Below, in pieces: positions 1 through 10,916 of a stretch of DNA of 64,000 bases (its first letter is position 1; each line of letters starts with the position of its first letter). Both the position numbers and the translations under genes were made by a program. The DNA is from Artemisia argyi (lineage: Eukaryota; Streptophyta; Magnoliopsida; Asterales; Asteraceae), in NCBI GenBank assembly GCA_030686995.1, contig CM060685.1:26174065-26238064 (forward strand). Direction: 5' to 3'. Below the pieces are notes generated by a model. It was not told the DNA's origin and did no database searches. It worked only from the letters and a program-made list of their open reading frames with translations.

Positions 1-365
1 ACGAAAACATAAAAAAATGGACAAAAACGTATGTTAACTTACAAAAACGTCTGGAAATGGACGAAAACATATATAAACGTATGAAAACAGACGAAAACGT
101 ATATAAACGAACGAAAACGTTTGAAAACGGATGATAACGTATAAAAACGGACGAAAACAGATGAAAACGTGAAATGAGACGAAAACACAAAAAAAACATA
201 CGAAAATGTTTGAAAACAGACGAAAACGTACGAAAACATGTGAAAATGGACAAAAACGTTTGAAATTAGACGAAAGCGTAAAAAAACGAACGAAAACGTT
301 TGAAAACAGACGAAAATGTACGAAAACAGAAAAAAAAACGTTTGAAAACAGACGAAAACATATGA
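1..365. repeat. A-rich degenerate minisatellite (ACGAAAACGT-like units)
   Basis: Tandem, diverged units of about 10-14 bp built on 'acgaaaacgt', 'atgaaaacgg' and similar. The array runs off the left window edge. It gives long open frames on both strands (Phe/Val/Ser-rich or Lys/Thr/Arg-rich), which are products of composition and not genes. The same unit family recurs at 61540-62285. Confidence 0.85.
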
Positions 366-1263
366 AAGCGAAAGGAAAAAAAACGTTAATTATTAAAAAA
401 ATGAATTAGAAAAAAAAACGTGAATTGTTTTATTTATTTATTTATTTTCTAAAAAGAGAAAAAAATGATTTTAAAAAATAACTATTAAAAAAAAGACCAA
501 GAAAAAAAGATAAAAAGGAGCTTGAATAGAAAAGAAAAGACAAAAGGAAAAAAAAAAAAAGAGAAAAAACGTGAATAGAAAAAAAGTCAAAGAAAAAAGA
601 AAGAAAGAAAAAAGACGTGGAGCCCCAAATAAAATAAAAAAGACAAAGAAAGAAAAAGAAAATGACAATGCATAAATAAGAAACAAAAAAAGACAAAAAA
701 AAAAGGAAATGGACTTAGGTTTTATTTTTAAATTTTATGTTAATTCTCACCATTAGATCAAACTAGATGGATGATGAAGATTTGCCTCTCAGTTTGTAGC
801 AAAAAACTGGTATACAAAAGAACTTTTCTCCACCCTTTAAAATAAACAACGTATTATCCAATCAGATACACTTCCAAAAATAAGATTTCACGTGCCCTAG
901 CATGGTATATGTATCTTCAAATATAGCTGAACTTCCATAAATAAGATATCTCAAGTGCCGAGCATGGTATATTTAGTTTGGTCTGATCAGTTTTCATTAG
1001 ATCTTTGTACAGTAGCGTCTCAATAACTTCGTGTTTGGATAGTCTTAAAATACTTGTTCATCATGATATTTTCATCAATTAAAATAAATTTTGGTTGATA
1101 AAGATGATATTTAATTGATTAAAGTATAATTAGTAAAAAAAAATAATAATAATAATAAACTGCTTGCAAACTGAAAGTTGGCTTACAATTTTGAAAAGAG
1201 ATTTACAATTTTGTTGAACTTTTATTTGTATATAAAAAATAATCGTTAATGAAAGATATACTA
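366..1263. other. A-rich low-complexity DNA, no gene seen
   Basis: Positions 366-715 are A/G-rich low-complexity sequence. 716-1263 is ordinary AT-rich intergenic DNA. I see no exon-like segment, RNA gene or transposon end here. Confidence 0.5.
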
Positions 1264-2351
1264 GAGTTAATTACATATTTTGTCCATGTATTTTACATAC
1301 ATTCGCACATTTCGTTCTTTTTTTAACTTCTTGCAAGATTTGTCTATGTGATTGCAAAGTCTTGCACCATTCATCCTTTTGACTGAGGTTCGTTAGTTTT
1401 TGATGCTAACCCCTAGTGTATATAAAGCGTGAGGGCATATTAGTCCTTTTGCTAACGTAATAAAAAGAGTAACGATCATTAAATTTAAGGACAAAAGATG
1501 CAATTTGTGTAAATTAAAAGAACTAAAGTTGGAATTAACTCAAAATTAAACAAAATAAAGTGACAATGAAAAAATATTATTCTTGAGACAAGGAGGGTGA
1601 GCATAACCAAACCACAAAAGTAAATAAATAAAAAATAATAAAATAACCTAAAAAATCGATTCAAAGCAAAAAAAATAACATCTTGGTTTTTTAAAAATGA
1701 TAAGCCCTTTAGTTTCTGTTTTCACTAAAAAATCAAATTGAAATAACCACACAAAACCGATCCACCATATTAAAGAAAATATTAAAAAATTAATTTAAAT
1801 TAAACTCAATAAATATAAATGGTAAATATTCGGTTTTACATATTTTCGAATTAATCAATTCAAACACGTATTATTGGTGAATCATGGTAGGAAATTTTCT
1901 CAAAATATACTAAAAGAAGAATTTGAAGTTTTTCTTTGAAATACCAAATTTTTGAAAAATCAGCTGTTTATAATAACCGAAAAACGTTAGAAAAATGAAA
2001 AATAAACCTAAAATTCTAGAAAAAATAAATAATATAAACCAACTGTATTTTTCCAAATTCTTCTTAGACTTAAGACTAAACATGTTTTTCATTGTTACTT
2101 TAATTTATTTTTGAGTTAATTATGAATTTAGTCCTTTAAATTTATACAAATTGCATCTTTCACCCCTTAAAATTAACAATCGATCATTACTCTTTTTGTT
2201 GCATGAAAAGCGAAAAGACTAATATGCCATCATGCTTTAACGGACGTCAATCAAAAGGATAAACGATGCAAGATTTTGCAACCACATGGACGCATCTAGC
2301 AAAAAGTTTCAAAAAAAGATGAAAGATGTGAATGAAATATGTAATTAACTC
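1264..2351. mobile_element. Foldback/MULE-like non-autonomous element with ~270-bp inverted termini
   Basis: The left end (1264-1548, beginning GAGTTAATTACATA) reappears inverted at 2112-2351 (ending TAATTAACTC) with good similarity over about 270 bp. The ~560-bp centre is AT-rich with no coding sequence. Flanks GATATACTA (1255-1263) and AGTATACTA (2352-2360) agree at 7 of 9 positions, consistent with an aged 9-bp target-site duplication, the length typical of Mutator-like elements. No transposase is present. Confidence 0.65.
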
Positions 2352-2381
2352 AGTATACTATTTGTGACAATGTTTAATTTG

Positions 2382-2382
<1 letters not shown>

Positions 2383-2413
<31 letters not shown>
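2383..2413 (+). repeat. Poly(T) tract, 31 nt
   Basis: Uninterrupted T homopolymer. Confidence 0.95.
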
Positions 2414-2599
2414 CATCTCATTTTTGGTATAAATGTAGAATAATACAACTACCTTTTTGAGCTGCTTCATTATACATCACAAACTAATGTCTATCAAAAA
2501 GGTCCCTTGTCGCTATATGATCACGTACTTTTGTGCTTTTTTTAAAACTTCCTCAACTTTTTGATCGAATATATTTTAACTTTTTAATATACTCTCTCC

Positions 2600-2603
<4 letters not shown>

Positions 2604-2645
<42 letters not shown>
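2604..2645. repeat. (TA)n microsatellite
   Basis: About 21 TA units immediately before a transposon-like terminus. A shorter TA run sits at the element's other end (4968-4978). Confidence 0.95.
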
Positions 2646-2648
<3 letters not shown>

Positions 2649-3249
2649 TTGCGATCCCGGGGATCAAAATTAAAAAGCCGTTTCTAACCACTAAGCTAAT
2701 ACTATGTGTCCCCACCCACTCTTTCCTTTTTTTCTTTAATATTTTTAGTTAGAGGGTGTTTTGGTCATTTGACCTATTTTTTTAATTTCACCTTAAATTT
2801 CAAATGCAAATAACTTTCAAATGACAAACTTTTACAAAAAACCGATTTCACTAAAAATTTTAAAATTTAATCCTCTTTAATTTGGTATAAATTTTTTTAA
2901 TTTTTTCGAAACTTTTTTTTTTTACATATTCATTGGGTCATGATTTTCTTAAAAATTTTAGCATTTTCAGCTCTAATTTTGTCTAGTTTAAAGGCCGAAT
3001 TTTGCAAAACTTAAAACACGAAAGTTGTAGCTTCTTGGCCATTCTTTACCCAGAAATTTGAATCACTCAAATCCAATATTATATGAGTGAGATATCGTAT
3101 GTTAAAGATGACGTTTTACTCATATTTGTTGCACACAACGTGTTTGATGAAATGTTTAGCTTAGATTTTTAGTCTTAAAATCGAGTTAAATGCACTAATT
3201 TTTGTACAACAATGCACCTTTAGTCATTTTATTAATGTAAGATTCAAAA

Positions 3250-3251
<2 letters not shown>

Positions 3252-3295
<44 letters not shown>
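3252..3295 (+). repeat. Poly(T) tract, 44 nt
   Basis: Uninterrupted T homopolymer that directly precedes the TTAACTGATGAAC minisatellite. Confidence 0.95.
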
Positions 3296-3298
<3 letters not shown>

Positions 3299-4130
3299 TG
3301 ATGAACTATATTATTAACTGATGAACCTTATTAACTGATTTTTAAAAAAAACATTTTGTTCATCAGTTACTTAACCATATTAACTGATGAACCTTATTAA
3401 CTGATGAACCATATTAACTGATGAACCTTATTAACCTTATTAACTGATGAACATTATTAACTGATGAACTTTATTAACCTTATTAACTGATGAACTTTAT
3501 TAACTGATTTTTAAAAAAGACATTTTGTTCATCAGTTACTTTGGTTGAATCATATTAACTGATGAACCTTATTAACCTTATTAACTAACTGATGAACCTT
3601 ATTAATCTTATTAACTGATGAACCTTATTAACCTTATTAACTGATGAACCTTATTAACTGATGAACCATATTAACTGATGAACTTTATTAACCTTATTAA
3701 CTAACTGATGAACCTTATTAATCTTATTAACTGATGAACCTTATTAACCTTATTAACTAATGAACCTTATTAACTGATGAACCTTATTAACTGTGATCTA
3801 TTTGAATCTTACATTAATTGCTGAACATTATAAAAAATAACTGATGAACGTTATTTTTTTAAAAATTGTTGAACATTATAAAAAATAACTGATGAACGTT
3901 ATCAAAAACTACTATTGATGAACCATTTTTTTATTGACGAACAATGTCTTCTATTCATGAACCATTTTTTTATTGATGAACCTTTATTTTAATTGATGAA
4001 CAATGTCTTCTATTGATGAACCATTATATTAATAGACGAACAATCTCTTCTATTGATGAACCATTTTTTTATTGACAATCAATGTCTTTTATTGATGAAT
4101 CATTTTTTTATTGATTGAACATTTGTTTTA
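3296..4130. repeat. TTAACTGATGAACC minisatellite (~17-bp units)
   Basis: Dozens of units of 'ttaactgatgaacctta' with variable spacers such as 'accttattaac'. From about 3820 the unit drifts to 'attgatgaaccattttttt'. Two inverted units ('ttcatcagtta', near 3360 and 3530) could pair with the direct ones. Confidence 0.9.
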
Positions 4131-4979
4131 ATAAAATTTGTGATACAATTTGTGATTCAATTTCCACTATTTGACATTTCATGCATATATATCCTTAAAA
4201 GTCAAAGTTATGTGTGTATTAGGTACCCCACATCAAACTTCATTCGCATATACAGATGACGACCATTGAATAATGGTATGCAGCTTTCACGGAGGAATTC
4301 ATCAATCATCCTCCATCATCACCAAGCTCAACATCTTCATCTCCATTAAAATCACCTCACTTTTTTCCCCGTCATATCTAACGACGTCGTCTCAACTGAA
4401 TCGGTTACAGTTAAACACTGATGAAGATGACACCGTTAAGTTCAGTTTTCCGATCTGTTAATGGAATATCGTTATCAATCAATTTCCGATTGTTAATAGT
4501 GACGGTTGTTGTGGGTATCGGTGCGGCGATGGTTAGAGTTTAACTCTCCGCCGCCAGAAACCGTCATAAACCACCGTGACACCGTACAATGCTGTAGAAG
4601 AAGAAGAAGAAGCTACTGGTGTGGTGAAGGAATCAAATCTCACAAAAAGTGACGTCATGACCGTCAATTATTTAACTGAATCTTGAATGGATGTTTCCGG
4701 CGATGGCTGTGATGGTTGGCGGTGATGAAGTTTGGCAGTAACTGTGATGATGAAGCGATGGCTGTGATGTTGCCGTCAATTAGTTATGTGTTGAAGGTGA
4801 AGTGGTTGGTGAGAGTGAGATTTGTTTTGAGGGTGGTATAAATGGGGATGGGACAGAAATACCCCTAATTTGATCCGACGGTGATCTGATGAGATCTTTT
4901 AATCCAACGGTTTACATTACTTTGTAGACTTTTTATTTTGTATCTACTTTGTAAGGGATCCCGTACCTATATATATATA

Positions 4980-5756
4980 CTAGACGAGTACCCGTGCATA
5001 GCAACGGGATTTTATAGCGACATATAGTTTATTGATAAAAAAAAGTTTATAGGTTATAAACGAAAAATAATAAAAGTTTGAAGATTTAGGAATTTAACAT
5101 AATGTTTTGAAACCCGGTTCGACCCGGGTGGTTCAATCGGTTGAACCGTTCTGGTCGAAAAATGGGTCAATTTAAACCGGGTCAACTTGCTTGGTTGGGT
5201 CGAAAGAGGGGCAAATTAAACTGGGTCAACCCGTCCGGGTTTGAAGCGTCCTGGGTCAACCCGTCCGGGTTTGAAGCGTCCCTGGTCAAGCCGGTTTTTG
5301 TTTTAATTGATTGTATTTAATTTGATAGATATGTTTTTAATTAGTTGTACAATGTGAATAAATCATTGTACGTTTAAGTAATGGATAATGTTTTGAAACC
5401 CGGTTCGACCCGGGTGGTTCAACCAGTTAAACCGTTCCTGTAGAAAAATGGGTCGATTTAAACTGGGTCAACTTGCTACGTTGGGTCGAAAATGGGTTAA
5501 ATTAAACCGGGACAACCCGCCGTGTTTGAAGCGTCCCGGGTCAACCCGGTTTGTGTTTTAATTAATTGTATTTAATTTGGTAGATATGTTTATTGGTTGT
5601 ACAATGTGAATAAATTATTGTACTTTTAAGTAATAGGGTATTTTAATAAGAGTATTAAATTCATTTCAATATTTCCTTATATACATTTTTCAACATTTCA
5701 CATTTCACTTTTCTTGACTTTTCTACTTTCACCTTTGACCATTTTTTCTTTATAGA
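4980..5756 (-). mobile_element. Short non-autonomous Helitron (minus strand)
   Basis: Read on the minus strand, the element starts TCTATAAAG (5756) and ends with hairpin CCCGT-N8-ACGGG, then TACTCGT and CTAG (4983-4980). The flanking bases give an AT target (A at 4979, T at 5757). These are the standard Helitron signatures: 5' TC, 3' hairpin then CTRR, insertion between A and T, no TSD. No Rep/helicase. The 3' end is the stronger call; the 5' end is inferred from TC plus the host site. Confidence 0.6.
5103..5645. repeat. Two direct repeats of ~270 bp (CCCGGTTCGACCCGGGTGG)
   Basis: The segment beginning 'aatgttttgaaacccggttc' occurs at about 5101 and again at about 5387, each ending near 'attgtac...ttaagtaat'. 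The first copy contains an extra tandem duplication of a ~31-bp piece ('gggtcaacccgtccgggttt'). Confidence 0.8.
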
Positions 5757-5757
5757 T

Positions 5758-5758
5758 A

Positions 5759-5810
<52 letters not shown>
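5758..5810. repeat. (AT)n microsatellite
   Basis: About 25 AT units between the Helitron 5' end and a MITE. Confidence 0.95.
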
Positions 5811-5812
<2 letters not shown>

Positions 5813-5813
<1 letters not shown>

Positions 5814-6059
5814 AGGGGTGAACAAAACTGCCAGAGTATTGACAACCGATCTGATCCCGACATAAACTAATAGTGCCGAAACCAAATAATAGCTTCTCAG
5901 GTCGGGAGTCGAGATGCATTTTTAGCATTTCGGGATTTGGGTCGGGATGGGCCAAAAAAACCGACTACTTTCGGGTCGGTATTCGGTTTACGATTTAGGT
6001 GACTTTCGGGATTTGGATTAGTCGGGTTGGGTCGGGATCCGGCCCGATGCTCAACCCTA
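5813..6059. mobile_element. MITE with TAGGGGTGAACA-like termini
   Basis: Starts TAGGGGTGAACA; the inverted complement of its end is TAGGGTTGAGCA. About 247 bp, internally rich in 'gggtcgggat' motifs. No convincing TSD, so superfamily is left open. Confidence 0.45.
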
Positions 6060-6306
6060 TTATTTTTCATGTTTTTATTTCGCGTTATTCCAAATTAATT
6101 GTACATTTTCAAATTTAGTTCAAGTTAACCATATTAATTCGTATTACCAACATTAAAGAAGTTTTAAATTAATTAACTGTTATTATTACAAACATTAACC
6201 ATGTATTTTTGTTTGTAAAAAATTATTTTGAGATGAATGAAGTAGTTTTTAGTGCTACAAATAACAAAACCTTTAATTAAAAGAACAATCAAGTTTTTAA
6301 TGAAAG

Positions 6307-6349
<43 letters not shown>

Positions 6350-6920
6350 TATTATTATTATTTTTTTTAACGAAGCTCTGGCGAAATTGAGTATTGTTTT
6401 TTGCAATGAATGGAGTGTTTGTTTAAGGTGGTGGTATCGGTTGGTGGGTGGGGTAGGTGGAGGCGACGGTGGTTGATGGTGGTGGTTGGTGGTTTGTCGT
6501 GGTGCTGATGGTGGAGGCGATGCTCGATGGTATTAGTGGTGGGTAGGGTTGGTAGTGACGACGGTGATTGGAGGTGGTGGCTGCGGCGATGGACTTAAAA
6601 TGTAAAACTCAGCAGATGATCGTTAAATATTTAACGAAAATACACAAATTCATCAAAAGAAAAAAAGTGAAATACTTTTATTAGAAATAACCCACAACTT
6701 ACACACATTTTTAGGCTATTTATCGTTAGATTTTCATATACGAGTCATTTTAATTTGTTAAAAAGATAGAAGTCATCTTATACATGTTTATTTTCTAGTA
6801 TATTTGTTAAATAAAAACTATTGAAAATATTTTTTTAATAAAAACATTCACTGTGTGTAATTGTGTCAGACTAATATCTTATTCTAATACTTTACACTTA
6901 TGTATAAACGAGGTGGATCA
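6060..6920. other. Intergenic: poly(T) and G-rich tract
   Basis: Poly(T) of 38 nt at 6310-6347 and a G/T-rich strand at 6424-6590 (repeated ggtggtgg, gtgggtgggg). No gene seen. Confidence 0.7.
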
Positions 6921-6945
6921 CTAGCGCGTTACCGCGGGGCGATTG
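6921..6945 (-). mobile_element. Helitron 3' terminus (minus strand), 5' end not found
   Basis: On the minus strand the sequence reads CGCCCCGCGGTAACGCG then CTAG then T. The CGCG/CGCG arms form a short hairpin directly before CTAG, and the base after CTAG is T. The element body would extend to the right; I could not fix its 5' TC end. Confidence 0.45.
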
Positions 6946-7109
6946 CTAAAGAAGGTTTAGCAAGTATTGCAAAATAAGAATGGTAGTAACAATATAATTA
7001 GGCTATTTAATAAGCAATCTCAACCCATTTTGACTCATTACTCAAGATAATGCAACATGTAAAGATATTTTAAATTTTTTGCGGAAAGTGTCCTAACGTT
7101 AGCGCTTAA

Positions 7110-7560
7110 TTGCGAAGTTAGTAATAAAGGACTAACTTTGCAACAGGAGTATAACATAAAAGACCAAGGATTGAGTTTGCAACAGATGTATAACATGAAG
7201 GACCAATTATGTAAATTATGTGAGGCCTAAAGTTGCAACGAACTCTAAGATGAAAGACCAAGTTCGTATGGATTTGTTTTAAATTGCTAATGATAACAGT
7301 CGTTAGTGACCAAGGACTGACTTTGCAATGAACGTATAACATGAAGGACCAATTATGTAAATTATGATAGAACTAAATATGCAGCAAACCTCTGAGATGA
7401 AGGACCAATTTTGTACAGATTTTTTAAGAAAATGTTAAAGATAACGGTAATTAATTAACAGTCGTTAAATAATTAACAACCATTAGTTATAGCGCTACAG
7501 TAACTAACGATCGTTAGTTATCTCGTTAAGTAACTAACGACCATTAGCTACTGTAGCTGA
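7110..7560. repeat. Diverged direct repeats (aaggaccaa...ttgcaac) and TAACGACCGTTAG palindromes
   Basis: Phrases such as 'aacatgaaggaccaatta' and 'actttgcaac' recur several times at irregular 60-100 bp spacing. 7495-7550 carries 'taacgatcgttagtta' and 'taactaacgacc' self-complementary motifs. A related phrase occurs at 62300-62390. No gene; 7561-8078 is featureless AT-rich DNA. Confidence 0.6.
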
Positions 7561-8929
7561 GAAATAGAATAATAATAATAAAACATTGTAGCTACTGTAG
7601 CTTGATGTGAAAGTCCTAAAGGATAGAATATATGTATAATATATGTTGAGAGCACACGTTCCGAGACCGTTATAAGTAAGAAAACCAGAGTTAGTGATTA
7701 CCAAGTGCAAGTGGAGCGACTGCACAAAGTCATCAAAATTAAGGGGGCTCACAATCTTTCTAGTCCAGTTACATTTATAGTTTTATGGCACTTTATCCAA
7801 ATGTCTTTTCTTTGTAAACTCAATTAGTTAAATACAACCAATCTTGCTACTATAAATAAACGTTAAATTGATTCTTACCACATAAATACAACCCATTTTC
7901 TTTGTAAACCCATTATTAATAGAACACTTTTTATGTACGTCTTTAAATATTTCTAAGTTTAATAGACTTTCTTTTAATTATTACACAAAGTCTTCAAAAT
8001 TCATTGGACGGCCTAAAGAAAATGCGCTTATGACGCGTGTCACCACACTGTTTTTCTATCTAAGGTGATCATTTCTTATCTATACTACTTTATAAAACAT
8101 TTGGGACATGCTATAAATAGCAAGGCTTAAAAAATTCAGATTCAACACTTACTTGTTATAGAAATATTTGACTTTTACTAAAAATCTTGTAACTCATTCC
8201 TAAAAATTAAATATCTTGTAACAACACATTTATAAAAAATAAATATTTTGTAACAGCCTATTGATTAATTTGTAACAGCCCTTGTAATACCACAAATCTA
8301 AGGGTATAAATCCCCATCCCACACACCAAACAAAACACAACCAACATCGAATATGTATTAATTCAAAAATCGAAAGAAAAGAAAAAATCGACACAAGAAT
8401 TGTCGTGTTCCAACCTCAAGTTTGCAACTTTAACCAACAACAAAAACCACAACAAACCCCATCTTTCTCAAAAGAATTAAATGATAAAAAAAAAAAAACA
8501 ATAACAAGATCTCGGGTTTGGTTTTCGAAACACCTACCTGGGTTTAGAATATTCTTGTTTATTACGATCCTTAAATATCCAACAAAACCTTCATTGATCT
8601 TGGAAACAACAAAACTCTAAACTACCTACCTGGTTCGCGACTAACAAACAAGATTCCAAGAAGTTGTTGTTCTTCTTTATTTTCATGGGTTAAAGATATG
8701 AAATACAAGGGTGCTTTTTGTGTTTGTATTCGGATTTGAATACAAGAAACAAGAATCACAAGATATGAGTTTGTGTTTGTTGTTTGGATTAAAGAATGCA
8801 TGGATTTTGGGGCTGGGATTTTCGGTGTTAAAGATTAGTGTAGATGAGATTGTGTTAGTTTTGAAGAAGGAAGATGGCGGCTGAGAAAAGATAAATGTTT
8901 TTAGGGTTAAAGTGTTTGTGAGAGGTTAA

Positions 8930-10916
8930 GGGTGGTGGCAGTGGCAACGGTTTCACCAGCGGTTAGCCCAAACCGGCGGTGAACACCATTGCCACCTCGC
9001 CGGTTTGGCTCGGAGGGTACTTTCGAAGGTAAACTTCACCGGGGCGGTTTAGGAATATATAGCCGTTGAATATATACGTTGGAGCATTGGAATTTGGAAG
9101 TGGAGCGTGCATATTAAAAAAAAAAAAAAAAATCAAACGGTAAAAAAAAAAAAAATATATACCCGTTGGACCCAAAAAAAAAAAAAAAAAATTCTATAAA
9201 ACCCACACTTTTCCAATTCAAAAAACACACTTCCAACTCAAATTCCACATCCAATACAAACAACACAATGTATTCATTATCTTCTTCTTCGTCCGACGAT
9301 TTATATTATCCCCCCGAGTCTTCCGAATCGATTCTTTCAACGGGTAGTACGCTATCAACCTTTTTAGCCATGTATGATTCGATTGATGACACGGCAACCT
9401 CTACCGAAACACGAGCATATGTCACACGTTTTCGAGAAAAAGCTTTACAAACTCTAAAGAATGACTATTTCGTCGAACGACCAAAGTTTGCTCACCATAT
9501 TTTCTGTGATAGGTTTCGTATGAATAAAAGTTTGTTTTTAAGAATTGTTAGTGATATTGAAGCGAGATTCGAATGGTTTCAAGAGGGATATGATGCGAGG
9601 GGCGCAAAAAGTTTCACGGCATTACATAAATGCACATCCGCCATTCGGCAACTCGCAACGGGTGAACCTCCGGATAGATTTGACGACTATTTAAACATGG
9701 CACGAAGAACATCAGGTTAATATTCGTATTTTTTTGTTATTAATGTTTTCGTAATAATTATTTATAATGTTATCGTTAGAATATTTTTTTATTGTTTTCG
9801 TTATAATTATTTTGATAGGAGAATGCCTTGATAATTTTTGCCATGCGGTTATTGAATTATATGGTCGAGAGTTCTTACGTAGGCCGACATCCCATGATAT
9901 TGCACGCTTATTCGAGTTTCATGAAGAACAACATCACATTCCTGGAATGCTTGGTAGCATTGATTGTACACATTTCGTTTGGCGAAATTGTCCCAAACAT
10001 TTGAAAGGTCAATACAAGCGAGGTGATCACCAATACCCTACTATTATGCTTGAATCCGTCGCTTCATACGATTTGTGGATATGGCATTCATTTTTTGGTC
10101 CTCCCGGTGCAAACAACGATATCAATGTTTTGAACCAGTCTCCATTGTATACTACGGAGCGAAATGGAACGGCGCCAAACAGTTCATTTTCTGCAAATGG
10201 ACGTCTTTACAAACGTGGATATTATCTTACCGATGGAATCTATCCTACGTATTCTACGTTTGTTAAAGCATATAAGCATCCCAATGACCCGAAGGAAAAA
10301 AGGTTCAAGAAGTTACAAGAGTCTGCAAGAAAAGATGTCGAGCGAGCTTTTGGTCGTCTAAAGTCAAAATGGATGATTCTCAGTCGTCCTCTCCGTGCTA
10401 TGTCGGTGGAAAAGATTCGACATGTCGTTAATACGTGTATCATATTGTGCAATATGATTTTAAAAGACGACGAGGAGGCAATATCACCGGTTCATATAAT
10501 GGATCCGCCGGTTGCGCCAGTATATGACGATAGTGTATTACCGGAGTTACTCGACGAACAAATTCATTATCGTCTCCAATATGATCTTACGGAGCACGTA
10601 GATGTTCAAAACTTAGCATACCTTGATGACTAGTTATTTCTTTTCTTTTATTTTACGTATTATGTATTTTTCATTTAATTATGTTTTTTTCATGTATTAT
10701 GTATTTTTGTTTTAATTATTAAAGAAATGTTGTGTTTTTATTAAATTATTTAATTATGAAAATAAAAAATAAAATAAAAAAAAGTTGGTAGTTTGGGAGG
10801 TTTAAAAATGTATGATTGCCACTAAAAATAGTTGGGAGGTTTGAAAAAGGTGTAAGTAAGGTGGAGTGATATTATTGGTTGGTTGGGAGGTTAACTCCTT
10901 ACCACTGCCACCACCC
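8930..10916 (+). mobile_element. PIF/Harbinger DNA transposon, complete (1987 bp, TSD TAA)
   Basis: Terminal inverted repeats GGGTGGTGGCAGTGG (8930) and CCACTGCCACCACCC (ending 10916), perfect over 15 bp, flanked by TAA at 8927-8929 and 10917-10919. A 3-bp TWA duplication is diagnostic of PIF/Harbinger. It contains one two-exon transposase gene. The second, MYB-like ORF that many plant family members carry is absent; the remaining non-coding stretches are only ~340 and ~280 bp. Confidence 0.95.
9268..10633 (+). CDS. Harbinger-type DDE transposase (exons 9268-9715 and 9819-10633)
   Basis: The ATG at 9268 is the first in-frame ATG. A 103-bp intron (9716-9818, GT...AG) removes an in-frame TAA and joins residue 149 to the downstream frame, giving 420 residues. 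The N-terminus is Ser/Asp-rich. The DDE domain shows [10 protein letters not shown] (Asp ~198), NNDINVL (Asp ~250), YYLTDGIYP (Asp ~288) and KDVERAFG (Glu ~324), with GMLGSID and LWIWHSFFG typical of plant Harbinger transposases (DDE_Tnp_4 / plant transposon protein family). It acts in the nucleus, cutting at the TIRs of 8930-10916. The frame is uninterrupted, so it may be functional, though known systems need a MYB-like partner for nuclear import and DNA binding, which would have to act in trans. Confidence 0.92.

Larger units (their letters stand above)
2646..4967. mobile_element. TIR-type element inserted in a TA microsatellite
   Basis: Left end ...ATATAG-AGTTGCGATCCC and the inverted right end ...ATATAG-GTACGGGATCCC share short imperfect termini, both abutting TA repeats. 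The interior holds a 44-nt poly(T), a large minisatellite and an open frame at 4273-4461 of 62 codons that I do not recognise and that may be a captured gene scrap. Superfamily not certain (MULE-like is my guess). Confidence 0.5.

Noticed and set aside
39..409. Overlapping open frames on both strands at the left edge
   Set aside because: Both are translations of the ACGAAAACGT minisatellite; Phe/Val/Tyr or Lys/Thr/Arg repetition without any domain.
9166..9267. Upstream extension of the Harbinger transposase from a TTG at 9166
   Set aside because: Plant initiation uses ATG; the extension is mostly Lys from a poly(A) run. ATG at 9268 is the first in frame.
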